Origin: Thiohalocapsa sp963704155
Lineage (GTDB): Bacteria; Pseudomonadota; Gammaproteobacteria; Chromatiales; Chromatiaceae
Direction of reading: 5' to 3'
DNA length: 64,000 bases
Assembly (NCBI GenBank): GCA_963704155.1
Contig: CAVPHF010000036.1
Coordinates: forward strand, 9,572 to 73,571
Shown: in pieces, positions 33,155 through 42,425 of the stretch
Layout: every line of letters starts with the position of its first letter
Numbering within the stretch: the stretch's first letter is position 1
The notes under the pieces: model-generated
Database searches by the model: none
Told to the model about the DNA's origin: nothing
The model's input: only the letters and a program-made list of their open reading frames with translations
Translations under genes and position numbers: made by a program

Positions 33155-33838
33155 ATGACGACTCCGATCATTGCGCGCGCTCTCGCCGCCTACCAAGCGG
33201 CCTTCGCGGATAGCTGGACGGACGATACGCCCCTGGAGGAGGTGCGCTTTGTCGTGCTCGACTGTGAGACCACTGGTCTGGATGCACGTCGGCATCGGAT
33301 CGTCAGCATCGGCGCCATCGGTGTCGCGCAGTGCCAGATTGCGCTGGGGGATGTGTTCGAGGCATTGCTGCGGGTGCAGTTCAACACGGCGGCGACATTG
33401 GTGCACGGTATCACGCGCGCGGAGAGCCGCGACGGCATGGAAGAGTCAGAGGCCATCGCACGCTTAGTGGACTATCTGGCCGACGGCGTCATCGTCGGTC
33501 ATCACATCGGCCATGATCTGGCCATGATCGACGCGGCGCTCGCCAGACACACTGATGCTCGGCTGAGAAGCCGACACCTCGATACCGGCGAGCTGGTCTT
33601 GGCGCTGCAGTCAGACGGTGCCTTTGCCGGTCAGGCGCCGCTGAGAGATCTGTCGCTGGACGGGCTGTGCGAGCGCTTCGGCGTGGTCCCTTATGACCGT
33701 CATACCGCGCCCGGCGACGCCTTTCTGACCGCACAGGTGTTGTTGCGCCTGCTGCCGATCGCCAGACGTTGCGGCCGCGGCAGCCTAGGCGCCTTGTGCA
33801 AGCTGGACTTCCCGACCGGCTCGGCCGCGTCGGCTTGA
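33155..33838 (+). CDS. DnaQ-like 3'-5' exonuclease
   Basis: 227 residues with the DEDDh exonuclease motifs: VLDCETTGLDARRHRIVSIG (Exo I, D and E), GHHIGHDLAMID (Exo II) and HTAPGDAFLTAQVLLRLL (Exo III, H and D). It starts 4 bp after the DUF294 gene and is therefore co-translated. It is not the replicative epsilon subunit, which is shorter and lacks this N-terminal extension. Substrate unknown. Confidence 0.93.
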   Translation: MTTPIIARALAAYQAAFADSWTDDTPLEEVRFVVLDCETTGLDARRHRIVSIGAIGVAQCQIALGDVFEALLRVQFNTAATLVHGITRAESRDGMEESEAIARLVDYLADGVIVGHHIGHDLAMIDAALARHTDARLRSRHLDTGELVLALQSDGAFAGQAPLRDLSLDGLCERFGVVPYDRHTAPGDAFLTAQVLLRLLPIARRCGRGSLGALCKLDFPTGSAASA

Positions 33839-33972
33839 GCACCGCCTCGCTGATGACCCCGCGCGGACACCGGATCCTCGGCCGGCGCGACCGCGGCTTT
33901 ATCTGATCCTGCATCGCGGCTGGACGGCTTGCTCGCGGTTGCAGCCCGAGCCTGGGATCGGTCAACATGTGT

Positions 33973-33995
33973 CGTTTGACAGAAATCGCCTAAAA
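33973..33995. repeat. REP-like dispersed repeat copy (inverted relative to 25931)
   Basis: GTTTGACAGAAATCGCCTAA is the reverse complement of the 25931 copy apart from one base. It sits 26 bp before the small gene at 34021. The 33839-34020 spacer holds nothing else. Confidence 0.55.
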
Positions 33996-34020
33996 CAACA
34001 ACGCCTGAGGTGCTGACGCC

Positions 34021-34200
34021 ATGCGCATCATCGATGCGGAGAAGCAGGTTCTCGCCGATCTGAGAGATGAGGGGCGGGTGATTGCCGAGAAACAGTATTC
34101 GGCCTTCAAGGTCACGACGGTGCGGCATCCAACGCTCGGGAAGCTGGTGCTGGTTGAAGACGCCAAAGGGAACGGCGCCTTGATCGAGGCGGAGGAATAG
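34021..34200 (+). CDS. Small conserved-looking 59-residue protein upstream of amylosucrase
   Basis: An intact frame from ATG to TAG encodes MRIIDAEKQVLADLRDEGRV followed by IAEKQYSAFKVTTVRHPTL and GKLVLVEDAKGNGALIEAEE. The predicted helix-strand-strand layout, balanced charge and absence of low complexity look genuine, although no domain is recognised. Its terminal codons (GAGGCGGAGGAA) supply the ribosome-binding site of the amylosucrase gene, which starts 1 bp after its stop, so the two are translationally coupled. A GAGG lies ~13 bp before its own ATG. Confidence 0.65.
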   Translation: MRIIDAEKQVLADLRDEGRVIAEKQYSAFKVTTVRHPTLGKLVLVEDAKGNGALIEAEE

Positions 34201-34201
34201 A

Positions 34202-36196
34202 TTGGTCTCGAAAGCAGAACGCATTGTGGCAGCCGAGGCGCTCCCACATGACGACGAGCCTTGGTTGCGTGAACAGGCGCAGCAGTCGCTGGAGCGGCTG
34301 TTGCCGCGTCTCGAGAACCGCTTCCGTGGGGCGGTCGACGAGGTGGAGTGGATCGCCTTCGTGGAACGTCTCGAGCGCCATTTCCCGAGGCTGTTCAAAC
34401 GCCTCTATGGCCTCTATGGGCGCCAGTACGACTTCTTCTTCCACCTGGAGAGCATCCTGGCCTCCGCCGCGGCGATGTGGATGGCGCGCTCGCCGGAGCT
34501 GAAGGCGCTGGACGCCATGCGCGGTTCCGATCCAACCTGGTATCAGTCCAACCGCATGGTCGGTGCCATGTGCTATGTGGACCTGTTCGCCGGCGATTTG
34601 GCGCGGCTGCGCGAGCGCATCCCGTACCTGACCGAGATGGGCATCACCTATCTGCACCTGATGCCGCTGTTCAGGAGTCCGAGCGGCGATGATGACGGCG
34701 GTTACGCGGTCAGCAGTTACCGCGAGGTGAGCCCGGAGCTGGGGACAATGGACGAACTCGCCGAGCTGGCCACCGAGCTTCGCCACCACGGCATCTCACT
34801 GACGCTGGACTTCGTCTTCAACCACACCAGCGACGAGCACGAATGGGCAAGGAAGGCATTGGCAGGCGATCGCCGTTATCAGGCCTATTACCGGATGTTC
34901 CCCGATCGCACCATGCCGGACCAGTTCGAGCGCACCATGCCGGAGGTCTTCACCGAGGATCACCCCGGCGCCTTCACTTACCGCACCGGTATCAAGAAGT
35001 GGGTCTGGACCACCTTCCACACCTATCAATGGGATTTGAACTACGGTAATCCCGAGGTCTTCAACCGGATGTTGGAGGAAATGCTGTTCCTGGCCAATCA
35101 GGGCGTCGAGATCTTGCGGCTGGATGCGGTCGCCTTCGTCTGGAAACGGCTGGGCACCAACTCGCAGAATCTGCCGGAGGCGCACTGGATCATCCAGGCC
35201 TTCAATGCGCTGGTCAGCATTGCCGCGCCGGCCATGGTGTTCAAATCCGAGGCCATCGTGCACCCGGATCAGGTGCGCGAGTACATCAGCACCGGCGAAT
35301 GTCCGCTGTCTTATAATCCGCAACTGATGGCGCTGCTGTGGGATGCGTTGGCGACCCGCGACGTGCGCGTGCTGCTGCGTGCCATGCAGAACCGCTATGC
35401 CGTCGCCGACGGCTGCGCCTGGGTCAACTACGTGCGCAGCCACGATGACATCGGCTGGGCCTTTGCGGATGATGACGTCGCCGCGGTCGGCTTTGAGCCG
35501 GGGCCACACCGCAAGTTCCTGACCCGCTTTTTCACCGGGCAGCACCAGGGCAGTTTCGCCCGCGGAGCGCCGTTTCAGGAGGACCCGGTCACCGGCGATG
35601 CCCGCGTTTCCGGCACCTGCGCGTCCTTGACCGGGACCGAGAAGGCGCTCGCCGAGAACGACACTGACGAACTCGAGTTTGCCGTGCGGCGCATCCTGCT
35701 GATCCACGGCGTCATCATCACCATCGGCGGCATCCCGTTGATCTATCTTGGCGATGAGATCGCGACCCTGAACAACTACGGCTACGACGCTGATCCGGAC
35801 AAGCTCGGCGACTCGCGCTGGCTGCATCGCGGCGCTTTCGACTGGGCGCGCGCAGAGGAACGGCGCGAGATGGAGACCGTGCCCGGGCGCGTCTATCAGG
35901 GGCTGCTGCGGCTGCTGCAGGTACGCGGCCAGAGTCAGGCCTTCTCGCGCGGCGAGACAGAGTTCGTCGACAGCGGCAACAAGCACGTCTTCGGCTTCCT
36001 GCGCACCAACGATACGGCCACCGTCTTCGTGCTTGCCAACTTCAGCGAGCACCGCCAACGCCTGGAGGCCCGCCGGCTGCGCCAGATGGGCATGCGCAAG
36101 ACCATGGTCGACCTGTTCGCCGGTCAAACCATCGTCGCCACCCAGGAACTATTGCTCGAGCCTTACCAGCTGATGATCTTGTCCCGCTATGCCTAG
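34202..36196 (+). CDS. Amylosucrase (GH13 family, subfamily 4)
   Basis: TTG start with GGAGGAA 6 bp upstream. The 664-residue enzyme matches amylosucrase, which builds alpha-1,4-glucan from sucrose and releases fructose. Visible: an N-terminal helical domain, the barrel with YVDLFAGDL, TLDFVFNHTSDEHEWA, the nucleophile in GVEILRLDAVAFVWK, the acid/base in AMVFKSEAIV, and the third Asp in YVRSHDDIGWAF, plus the amylosucrase-type aromatic WHTYQWDLN pattern (TFHTYQWDLNYGNP). No signal peptide. It implies sucrose handling, plausibly as an osmolyte; no sucrose synthase gene is in the window. Confidence 0.93.
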   Translation: MVSKAERIVAAEALPHDDEPWLREQAQQSLERLLPRLENRFRGAVDEVEWIAFVERLERHFPRLFKRLYGLYGRQYDFFFHLESILASAAAMWMARSPELKALDAMRGSDPTWYQSNRMVGAMCYVDLFAGDLARLRERIPYLTEMGITYLHLMPLFRSPSGDDDGGYAVSSYREVSPELGTMDELAELATELRHHGISLTLDFVFNHTSDEHEWARKALAGDRRYQAYYRMFPDRTMPDQFERTMPEVFTEDHPGAFTYRTGIKKWVWTTFHTYQWDLNYGNPEVFNRMLEEMLFLANQGVEILRLDAVAFVWKRLGTNSQNLPEAHWIIQAFNALVSIAAPAMVFKSEAIVHPDQVREYISTGECPLSYNPQLMALLWDALATRDVRVLLRAMQNRYAVADGCAWVNYVRSHDDIGWAFADDDVAAVGFEPGPHRKFLTRFFTGQHQGSFARGAPFQEDPVTGDARVSGTCASLTGTEKALAENDTDELEFAVRRILLIHGVIITIGGIPLIYLGDEIATLNNYGYDADPDKLGDSRWLHRGAFDWARAEERREMETVPGRVYQGLLRLLQVRGQSQAFSRGETEFVDSGNKHVFGFLRTNDTATVFVLANFSEHRQRLEARRLRQMGMRKTMVDLFAGQTIVATQELLLEPYQLMILSRYA

Positions 36197-36281
36197 CGGC
36201 TGCCGGAGGCCGCGTCGAACGCGTGCTCGTTAGTGCCGAGATCGAGCAAAGAGTGGCTAGCCCACATGAGGTCGCCGCGGG

Positions 36282-36860
36282 TCAGGCCGTGTTGCCCGCC
36301 TGACCTGAGTCGTCTTTCTTAGCCGGCTTCCTGTCCGGGCGGCGAAAGGCGAGGCCGCCGCAGTCGGCGCAGGGCGGGATGCGGCCGCTGCGGGTGAAGT
36401 GCGTCTCGGCCCCGCACTGGTCGCAGATCAGCGTGCCCGGTCCCGTAATCTGGCCTGCTTGATAGAGGCTCGCGCGCCGTGCCTGTTGTGCCCACTGGCC
36501 GAGCTGCAGGCTGGTCTGATCGGCGACGCTCGTGAAGGCGTCGAGCAGGCGCCGTTCCATCAGCTCCATATCGAAGCGCCACCATTCGCGAAGATCCTCG
36601 CCGGTGTCGGCGATGTAGGCGGCGGCGTCTTCGATATCGCGCTCGATGTAGTCGGCGATCTTGTGCGCCTCCTCGCGGGTCAGCTCGCCGAGTTCAACCA
36701 TACTGTCGCGTGCCTTCTCCAGCATGTGGCGCAGTTTCGGCGCCGATTCACGCGCTTGCTCAATACCTTGTTCAGTGCGCTTGAGCATCTCCTCGTAGGC
36801 ATCGACCAGATGATCGGCGACACTCTCTTTGTGGTCGTCTTGCTTGCCCTGCTGGGTCAT
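36282..36860 (-). CDS. DUF1451 zinc-ribbon protein (YbeL-like)
   Basis: 192 residues. The long N-terminal helical part (about 1-115, DHLVDAYEEMLKRTEQ...MELMERRLLDAF) is followed by a LQLGQWAQQARRASLYQAG segment and a C-terminal zinc ribbon (ICDQCGAETHFTRSGRIPPCADCGG). This is the DUF1451/YbeL family, widespread in gammaproteobacteria and without a firm function. It is convergent with amylosucrase. Confidence 0.9.
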   Translation of the reverse strand: MTQQGKQDDHKESVADHLVDAYEEMLKRTEQGIEQARESAPKLRHMLEKARDSMVELGELTREEAHKIADYIERDIEDAAAYIADTGEDLREWWRFDMELMERRLLDAFTSVADQTSLQLGQWAQQARRASLYQAGQITGPGTLICDQCGAETHFTRSGRIPPCADCGGLAFRRPDRKPAKKDDSGQAGNTA

Positions 36861-37336
36861 CGTCTTCTCCGGCGTTGGGATAGGTCGTTCGCGCGCCGCC
36901 CGTTGCTGTGCCCTCGGCGGTGCATCTTCGCCAAGTCTGCGCGATGCGGCGAAAATCGCAAGTGGCCGTGACTGCGATTCATGCAGGTTTCGCTGCTGGA
37001 TCTGTCAGACCGATTCATGCGCGCGCTCTGCCGGGGCGATGCGGCAGTCGAAAGCGATCTGATCGACCGGGGTGTCGAGGTCTCGACCCGCGGCGCCGAT
37101 CGGCGGTTGCATCTTTTCCGCGCATGTTGCGCGCGCTAAACTCCTCGTTTCTCACCGGCTGCGGAATCGGCGGCCTCCCCCGCAACCCCCGTCTCCCGCC
37201 GCAGTCGACCGGCGCGGCTCTAAAGAGTGGCTTACTCGGAGCGTCGCTGATTGTGGCGTCATGTCCCTCGAGCCGTTTCGGCAGGCGCCCGCGCTATCTC
37301 TGGCCTCGATCTCACCGCAACAGCAGCAGTTTTGCC
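36861..37336 (+). other. 476-bp interval before ppc; one doubtful 52-codon frame
   Basis: The interval holds the divergent promoters of the YbeL-type gene and ppc. A frame at 36981-37139 (MQVSLLDLSDRFMRALCRGD, then a Cys/Arg-rich end) has an ATG but no clear ribosome-binding site. I do not call it as a gene. No strong terminator or operator was seen. Confidence 0.3.
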
Positions 37337-40162
37337 ATGACAGAGAACCAACAGACATCGCCAACTCCGCCGACGGGCGCCGAGCGCGACATTCAGCTGT
37401 TCGCCACGCTACTCGGCGAGGTGTTGCGCGCGCACAGCCGCAAGCGCGTGCTGGTGGTGGTCGAGCGCCTGCGTGACGGTTTCCTGGCGCTGCGCGAGCA
37501 CGACGACGCGAAGCTGCGCCAAAAGCTGATGAAGCGCATCGACGGGCTCGATCCGCAGACGCTCTCCGAGGTGATCCGCGCCTACACCATCTATTTCTCG
37601 CTCGCTCACATTGCCGAGGAGGTGCAGGGCTTCCTGCAGCGGCGCACCATGGTGAGCGCCGGCGGTCGCTTGTGGCGCGGTTCGTTCGACCACACGCTGC
37701 GCCAGTTTGCCGAGGAGGGTGTCGGGCCGGAGCGGCTGCAGCTGCTGTTCGAGCAACTGGCCTATCTCCCGGTGTTCACGGCGCATCCGACCGAGGCCAA
37801 GCGCCGCACCATGCTGGAGACCCAGCGCCGCATCTTTCTGTTGGCGCTCGACCTGCATCGGCACAAGCTCAATGAGGAGGAGCAGCAGGATCGGCTCGGC
37901 GAGATCCTGAGCGAGATCCAGATCCTGTGGAAGACCGACGAGGTGCGCGTCCACAAGCCCCAGGTCACCGATGAGGTGCGCCAGGGGCTCTACTTCTTCA
38001 GCGAGTCCTTGTTCGAGATACTGCCGCAGGTCTACCGAAACCTGGAGCGCGCGGTGCGCCGGGCCTACGGCAGCGGCTGCGCTGTGTCGGTGCCGAGCTT
38101 CGTCGCCTTCGGCTCCTGGATCGGCGGCGACCGCGACGGCAATCCGTTCGTGAAGCCGGAGACCACCGAGCTGGCCGTTCGCATGCACTGCGAGCTGGTG
38201 TTGGAGGAATACATTGTCAGGGTGCGGCGTCTGACGCGAATTCTCAGCCATTCGAGCGCCCTGTGCGCGCCCTCGCCCAAGTTCCTCGACAGCCTCGACA
38301 CCGACGAGGACTACTGGCTGGATACCATGGGCGAGACCCCGCGGCGCTTCTTTCACGAGCCCTACCGGCGCAAACTCGCCATCGTTCGCCACCGGCTAGA
38401 GGTCAATCTGGCGCGCGTGCAGGCGCGCATCGAGGGCGACGATCATCCCACCGAGATGCACGAGGGCTATGCGCATGAGCGCGAGCTGCTCGACGATCTC
38501 TATCTGATCCGCGACTCGCTGATCAGTCACGGCGACGCCAACGCCGCCGACGGCGAGCTGAAGGACCTGATTCGGCTGGTCGAGAGCTTCGGCTTCCATT
38601 TGATGCACCTGGATATCCGGCAAGAATCGACCCGGCACACGCAGGCGGTCATCGAACTGTTTGCGCGCCAGCCCGGCGCGCCCTTCTACCAGGCGTTCAC
38701 GGAAGAGCAGAAGCTGCTCGCGCTGGCGGAGGCGATTGCCCATCCACATCCCTTCCATATCGACAAGGCGACGCTGACGCCCGAGACGCGCGAGACACTA
38801 GAGGTGTTCGAGGTAATGGCGCGCATGCGCGCCGAGATCAGCGAGGACGTGTTCGGCGCCTATGTCATCTCCATGACGCACAGCGCCAGCCATGTCATGG
38901 AGGTGATGCTGCTCGCGCGCCTGGCTGGGCTGGCGGGTCACACGGGGGCCTCGGCCAACGGCGACGGCTGGTTCTGCAACATCCGCATCTCGCCGCTGTT
39001 CGAGACCATCGAGGATCTGGCGCACATCGATCAGGTGATGTCGACCTTGTTCGACAACGAGACCTATGCGGCCTTGCTGAAGGCCTCCGGTAACCTGCAG
39101 GAGGTCATGCTCGGCTACTCGGATTCATGCAAAGACGGCGGCATCCTTTCCTCGGCTTGGAATCTGTACGAGGCGCAGGAGAAAATCGTCGCCCTGGCGC
39201 ATGCACGCGGTGTTCAGTGCCGCCTGTTCCATGGCCGCGGCGGCACCATCGGTCGCGGCGGCGGCCCGACCCACGAGGCCATCCTGTCGCAGCCGGACGA
39301 TACCGTGCATGGGCAGATCAAGTTCACCGAGCAGGGCGAGGTGCTGTCTTATCGCTATGCCAATCCCGAGACCGCTCTATACGAGCTGACCATGGGCATC
39401 AGTGGGCTGATCAAGGCCAGCCGCTGCGTCATCGAGCCGCCACGGCTGCCGCGCAAGGACTTTCTCGGCATCATGGCGGAGCTGGCGGCTTATGGCGAAG
39501 AGGCGTACCGCGGCCTGGTCGCCGACACCCCGGGGCTGCTCGACTACTTCTATGAGGTGACGCCGGTCGATGCCATCGCGCTGTTGAACATCGGCTCGCG
39601 GCCTTCGCACCGAAAGAAGCAGGACCGCTCGCTGGCGTCGATACGGGCCATTCCCTGGGTGTTCGGCTGGGCGCAGTCGCGGCATACGCTGCCGGCCTGG
39701 TACGGCATTGGCACCGCCATCGAACGTTGGCGCGGCGCCGACCTGGAGCGCCTGGCCAAGCTCCAGCGGATGTATCAGGAATGGCCCTTCTTCCGCGCCA
39801 TCCTCAGCAACACGCAGATGTCGCTGTTCAAGGCCGAGATGCACATCGCGCACGAATACCTGCGTTTGGCCGCGGACCGCCCACACGCCGAGACCATCTA
39901 CAGGGCCATCGCCGACGAGTATCAGCGCACGCTGACCCAGGTGCTCAACGTCGCCGGTCTGCACGGCCTGATGGAGGAAACCCCTGACTTGCAGTTGTCG
40001 CTGGCTCGGCGCAACACCTATCTGGACCCATTGAACCACGTGCAGATCGCTCTGCTGGAACGCTATCGCGGCGAGTCTGCCGCGGATGAGCGCGAGCAAT
40101 GGCTCGATCCGCTGCTGCGCTCGATCAACGCCATCGCGGCCGGCATGCGCAATACCGGCTGA
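37337..40162 (+). CDS. ppc: Phosphoenolpyruvate carboxylase
   Basis: This 941-residue enzyme carboxylates PEP to oxaloacetate. I place the start at ATG 37337 (MTENQQTSPTPP); the frame is open upstream, but that sequence is not PEPC-like. Signature segments are YLPVFTAHPTEAKRRTML with the catalytic His, GSWIGGDRDGNPFVK, MLGYSDSCKDGGILSSAW, FHGRGGTIGRGGGPTHEAIL and WVFGWAQSRHTLPAWYGIG. The C-terminus ends in the canonical RNTG. Anaplerotic carbon entry fits an autotroph or phototroph. Confidence 0.97.
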   Translation: MTENQQTSPTPPTGAERDIQLFATLLGEVLRAHSRKRVLVVVERLRDGFLALREHDDAKLRQKLMKRIDGLDPQTLSEVIRAYTIYFSLAHIAEEVQGFLQRRTMVSAGGRLWRGSFDHTLRQFAEEGVGPERLQLLFEQLAYLPVFTAHPTEAKRRTMLETQRRIFLLALDLHRHKLNEEEQQDRLGEILSEIQILWKTDEVRVHKPQVTDEVRQGLYFFSESLFEILPQVYRNLERAVRRAYGSGCAVSVPSFVAFGSWIGGDRDGNPFVKPETTELAVRMHCELVLEEYIVRVRRLTRILSHSSALCAPSPKFLDSLDTDEDYWLDTMGETPRRFFHEPYRRKLAIVRHRLEVNLARVQARIEGDDHPTEMHEGYAHERELLDDLYLIRDSLISHGDANAADGELKDLIRLVESFGFHLMHLDIRQESTRHTQAVIELFARQPGAPFYQAFTEEQKLLALAEAIAHPHPFHIDKATLTPETRETLEVFEVMARMRAEISEDVFGAYVISMTHSASHVMEVMLLARLAGLAGHTGASANGDGWFCNIRISPLFETIEDLAHIDQVMSTLFDNETYAALLKASGNLQEVMLGYSDSCKDGGILSSAWNLYEAQEKIVALAHARGVQCRLFHGRGGTIGRGGGPTHEAILSQPDDTVHGQIKFTEQGEVLSYRYANPETALYELTMGISGLIKASRCVIEPPRLPRKDFLGIMAELAAYGEEAYRGLVADTPGLLDYFYEVTPVDAIALLNIGSRPSHRKKQDRSLASIRAIPWVFGWAQSRHTLPAWYGIGTAIERWRGADLERLAKLQRMYQEWPFFRAILSNTQMSLFKAEMHIAHEYLRLAADRPHAETIYRAIADEYQRTLTQVLNVAGLHGLMEETPDLQLSLARRNTYLDPLNHVQIALLERYRGESAADEREQWLDPLLRSINAIAAGMRNTG

Positions 40163-40218
40163 GTTCCCGGGCCTGGCGGGCGAGGGCGGATTGGATCGCG
40201 GGTGGGGGCAGGGTTCGA

Positions 40219-40692
40219 TCAGGCGATCGGCTTCAAATGCAGATGTCGGTGTCCGCCGTCTCCGCCGCCATGGCGGTGCTGCTGCTCGCTGATCTCGACC
40301 GGCAGTATGTAGAGCCGCCCGTTGCGCACGCCGGGTTGAGCGATGACGCTGTCCGAGAACGCCCGCACGCGATCCGCCGGGCCACGCAGCAGCACCGTCT
40401 CCAGGCAGTTGTCATGATCCAGATGGACATGCAGGGTCGCGATCGCCAAATCGTGGTGGTCGTGATGCGAGCGGGTCAGTCGCGTCGCCAGTTCGCGCTC
40501 ATGATGGTTATAGACATAGGTCAGGTTGGCGACGCACTCGCCGGCTGGCTCCTGATGCAGGCGTTCGGCCTCGAGCCGCGCTCGGATCAGGTCGCGAATG
40601 GCCTCTGAGCGATTGTCGTAGCCGCGCGCGGCGCGAAACTGCTCGAACTCCTCATCTAGGACTTCGTCCAAGGTTATGGTGATGCGCTGCAT
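40219..40692 (-). CDS. nikR: Nickel-responsive regulator NikR
   Basis: 157 residues with an N-terminal ribbon-helix-helix (MQRITITLDEVLDEEFEQF, RSEAIRDLIRARL) and the C-terminal ACT-like nickel domain with the ligand set in ATLHVHLDHDNCLE (His, His, His, Cys). The tail is His-rich (QQHRHGGGDGGHRHLHLK), which is unusual and may buffer nickel. It is transcribed divergently from the nickel-uptake operon, with an operator between them. Confidence 0.95.
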   Translation of the reverse strand: MQRITITLDEVLDEEFEQFRAARGYDNRSEAIRDLIRARLEAERLHQEPAGECVANLTYVYNHHERELATRLTRSHHDHHDLAIATLHVHLDHDNCLETVLLRGPADRVRAFSDSVIAQPGVRNGRLYILPVEISEQQHRHGGGDGGHRHLHLKPIA

Positions 40693-40800
40693 CGACTTCT
40701 CCTAGAGCTGCGGTCGGCGGCTTGCGCCTGATCGCGCCTCATTCGATCCACTCGACGAGGCGTCCGTCGACGCCTGCGGGTTCCCCGCGCATGCGCAACG

Positions 40801-40831
40801 CAGTATGATCAATGCATTGTTCTTCATACTG
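40801..40831. promoter_or_regulatory. NikR operator: CAGTATGA-N15-TCATACTG
   Basis: A perfect 8-bp dyad CAGTATGA (40801-40808) and TCATACTG (40824-40831) corresponds to the known GTATGA-N16-TCATAC NikR site, with a 15-bp spacer here. It lies between nikR and the nickel-transport operon and can control both. Confidence 0.88.
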
Positions 40832-40914
40832 TAGCCGATGCGATCTGTTGCCCCCGGGGGCTCGACTCCGACGGTTCGACTTCGACGACTCTGCTGGCGA
40901 CGTGGCGGTGCATT

Positions 40915-41796
40915 ATGGCGACCCGAAAGCGGGATTTGACTATGCCGGCTCAGGTCTATTCTACCGGTGGTCCAATAAGCCATGTTTCGGCGTTGCTGCA
41001 TCAAAAGCAGGTTTCCTTGGCGCCGCACATCCTGCTCGCGGTCTTCAGCATGCTCATGCTGGCAAAGCCGCCGGCCTTGGCCCACTTTCAGGAGCTGATC
41101 CCGAGCACGGAGATCGTCGATGCCGCAAGCGATCGCGATCTGCGTCTGGAACTGCGTTTCACCCATCCGATGGCGCAGGGTCCTGTCATGCCGATGGGCG
41201 AGCCGGTGCGTTTCGGTGTGTTCACCACCGATGGCGAGCAGGATCTCCGCGATCGATTGCGTCCTGCCGACATCGACGGCAGCCGCGTCTATGCGGCCGA
41301 TTACCGCGTGGGGTCGCCGGGCGATCATATCTTCTTCGTCGAGCCGGCGCCCTACTGGGAGCCGGCCGAGTCGACGCTGATCGTGCATTACACCAAGGTG
41401 GTCGTCGATGCCTTCGGCGGCGGCGATGCCTGGGATCAAAGGCTCGGCCTGCCGGTCGAGATCATCCCGCTGGTGCGGCCCTACGGGCTGTGGACGGGCA
41501 ACTTGTTCCGCGGCATCGTTATGCGCGATGGGCAACCGGTGCCCTTTGCCGAGGTCGAGGTGGAATGGCGCAACGACGGCAGTGTGACGCCACCGGCCGA
41601 TGCCTTCGTCACGCAGGTGGTCAAGGCGGACACTAACGGCGTCTTCGGCTACGCGATGCCGCGCGCCGGCTGGTGGGGATTCGCCGCGCTGCTGCAAGCG
41701 CCCGAGCCCATGCCTGGCCCGAACGGCGAGCCGGTTGCGGTGGAGCAGGGCGCGCTGATCTGGGTGCGCACCCGCGACATGCCGCCGACGGACTGA
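40915..41796 (+). CDS. nikK: NikK-like periplasmic nickel-uptake protein (DUF4198)
   Basis: The 293-residue protein has a hydrophobic leader ending around PPALAHF; the His after the cleavage site is typical of metal-binding DUF4198 proteins. Domain features include FTHPMAQGPVMPMG, the AEVEVEWRN segment and the C-terminal MPRAGWWGFAAL. NikK (formerly CbiK-like) genes accompany NikMLQO ECF-type nickel importers. The start could also be ATG 40942. It lies under the NikR operator and 5 bp before nikM. Confidence 0.87.
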   Translation: MATRKRDLTMPAQVYSTGGPISHVSALLHQKQVSLAPHILLAVFSMLMLAKPPALAHFQELIPSTEIVDAASDRDLRLELRFTHPMAQGPVMPMGEPVRFGVFTTDGEQDLRDRLRPADIDGSRVYAADYRVGSPGDHIFFVEPAPYWEPAESTLIVHYTKVVVDAFGGGDAWDQRLGLPVEIIPLVRPYGLWTGNLFRGIVMRDGQPVPFAEVEVEWRNDGSVTPPADAFVTQVVKADTNGVFGYAMPRAGWWGFAALLQAPEPMPGPNGEPVAVEQGALIWVRTRDMPPTD

Positions 41797-41801
41797 GAGG
41801 A

Positions 41802-42425
41802 ATGGCGCATATCCCCGACGGCGTGCTCTCGGCGCCGGTGCTGATGACCGGCGCCGCCGTCTCGGCCGGACTGCTGGCGCTGTCGCTGCGCCGGCTCGAC
41901 GACGCGCGCATCCCGCAGGCGGCGGTGCTGTCAGCGGCCTTCTTCGTGTCGTCGCTGATCACGGTGCCGCTCGGGCCGAGCAGCGTACACCTGCTGCTGA
42001 ACGGTCTGATGGGCCTGATGCTCGGGCTGACGGCCGTGCCGGCGCTGTTGGTGGCGTTGATCCTGCAGGCGGCTCTGTTCGGCTATGGCGGGCTCACGGT
42101 GCTGGGCGTCAACCTGATGAACCTCGCTCTGCCCGCGGTGCTCTGCGGCGCGCTGCTGCGCCCGCGGCTGGCCGGCTTGAGTGCCGCGCGCGCGTGGCGC
42201 CTCGGCGCGACGGCCGGCGCGCTGGGCGCGCTCGCGACCGGCGCGCTGGTGGTCGCGACCCTGGCGATGAGCGGTGAAGAATTCCTGCCCGCGGCCCAGT
42301 TGGTCGGGCTCACCTACCTGCCGCTGGCCCTGGCCGAGGCGCTGATCGGCGGCATCATCGTCGGTTTTCTCTATCGTGTGGAGCCGGAACTGCTGGTATC
42401 GCCAATGGGCGTCGATGATGGATGA
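41802..42425 (+). CDS. nikM: NikM/CbiM substrate-binding membrane component of an ECF nickel importer
   Basis: 207 residues. The N-terminus MAHIPDGVLSAPVL carries the His2 and conserved HIPDG that coordinate nickel or cobalt in NikM/CbiM. About seven hydrophobic helices follow, including PLGPSSVHLLLNGLMGLMLG, a family signature. Nickel rather than cobalt is inferred from the NikR operator and NikK/NikL partners. AGAGG lies 6 bp before the ATG. Confidence 0.93.
   Translation: MAHIPDGVLSAPVLMTGAAVSAGLLALSLRRLDDARIPQAAVLSAAFFVSSLITVPLGPSSVHLLLNGLMGLMLGLTAVPALLVALILQAALFGYGGLTVLGVNLMNLALPAVLCGALLRPRLAGLSAARAWRLGATAGALGALATGALVVATLAMSGEEFLPAAQLVGLTYLPLALAEALIGGIIVGFLYRVEPELLVSPMGVDDG

Noticed and set aside
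34796..36127. 443-codon minus-strand frame opposite amylosucrase
   Set aside because: Antisense shadow of an unambiguous GH13 enzyme.
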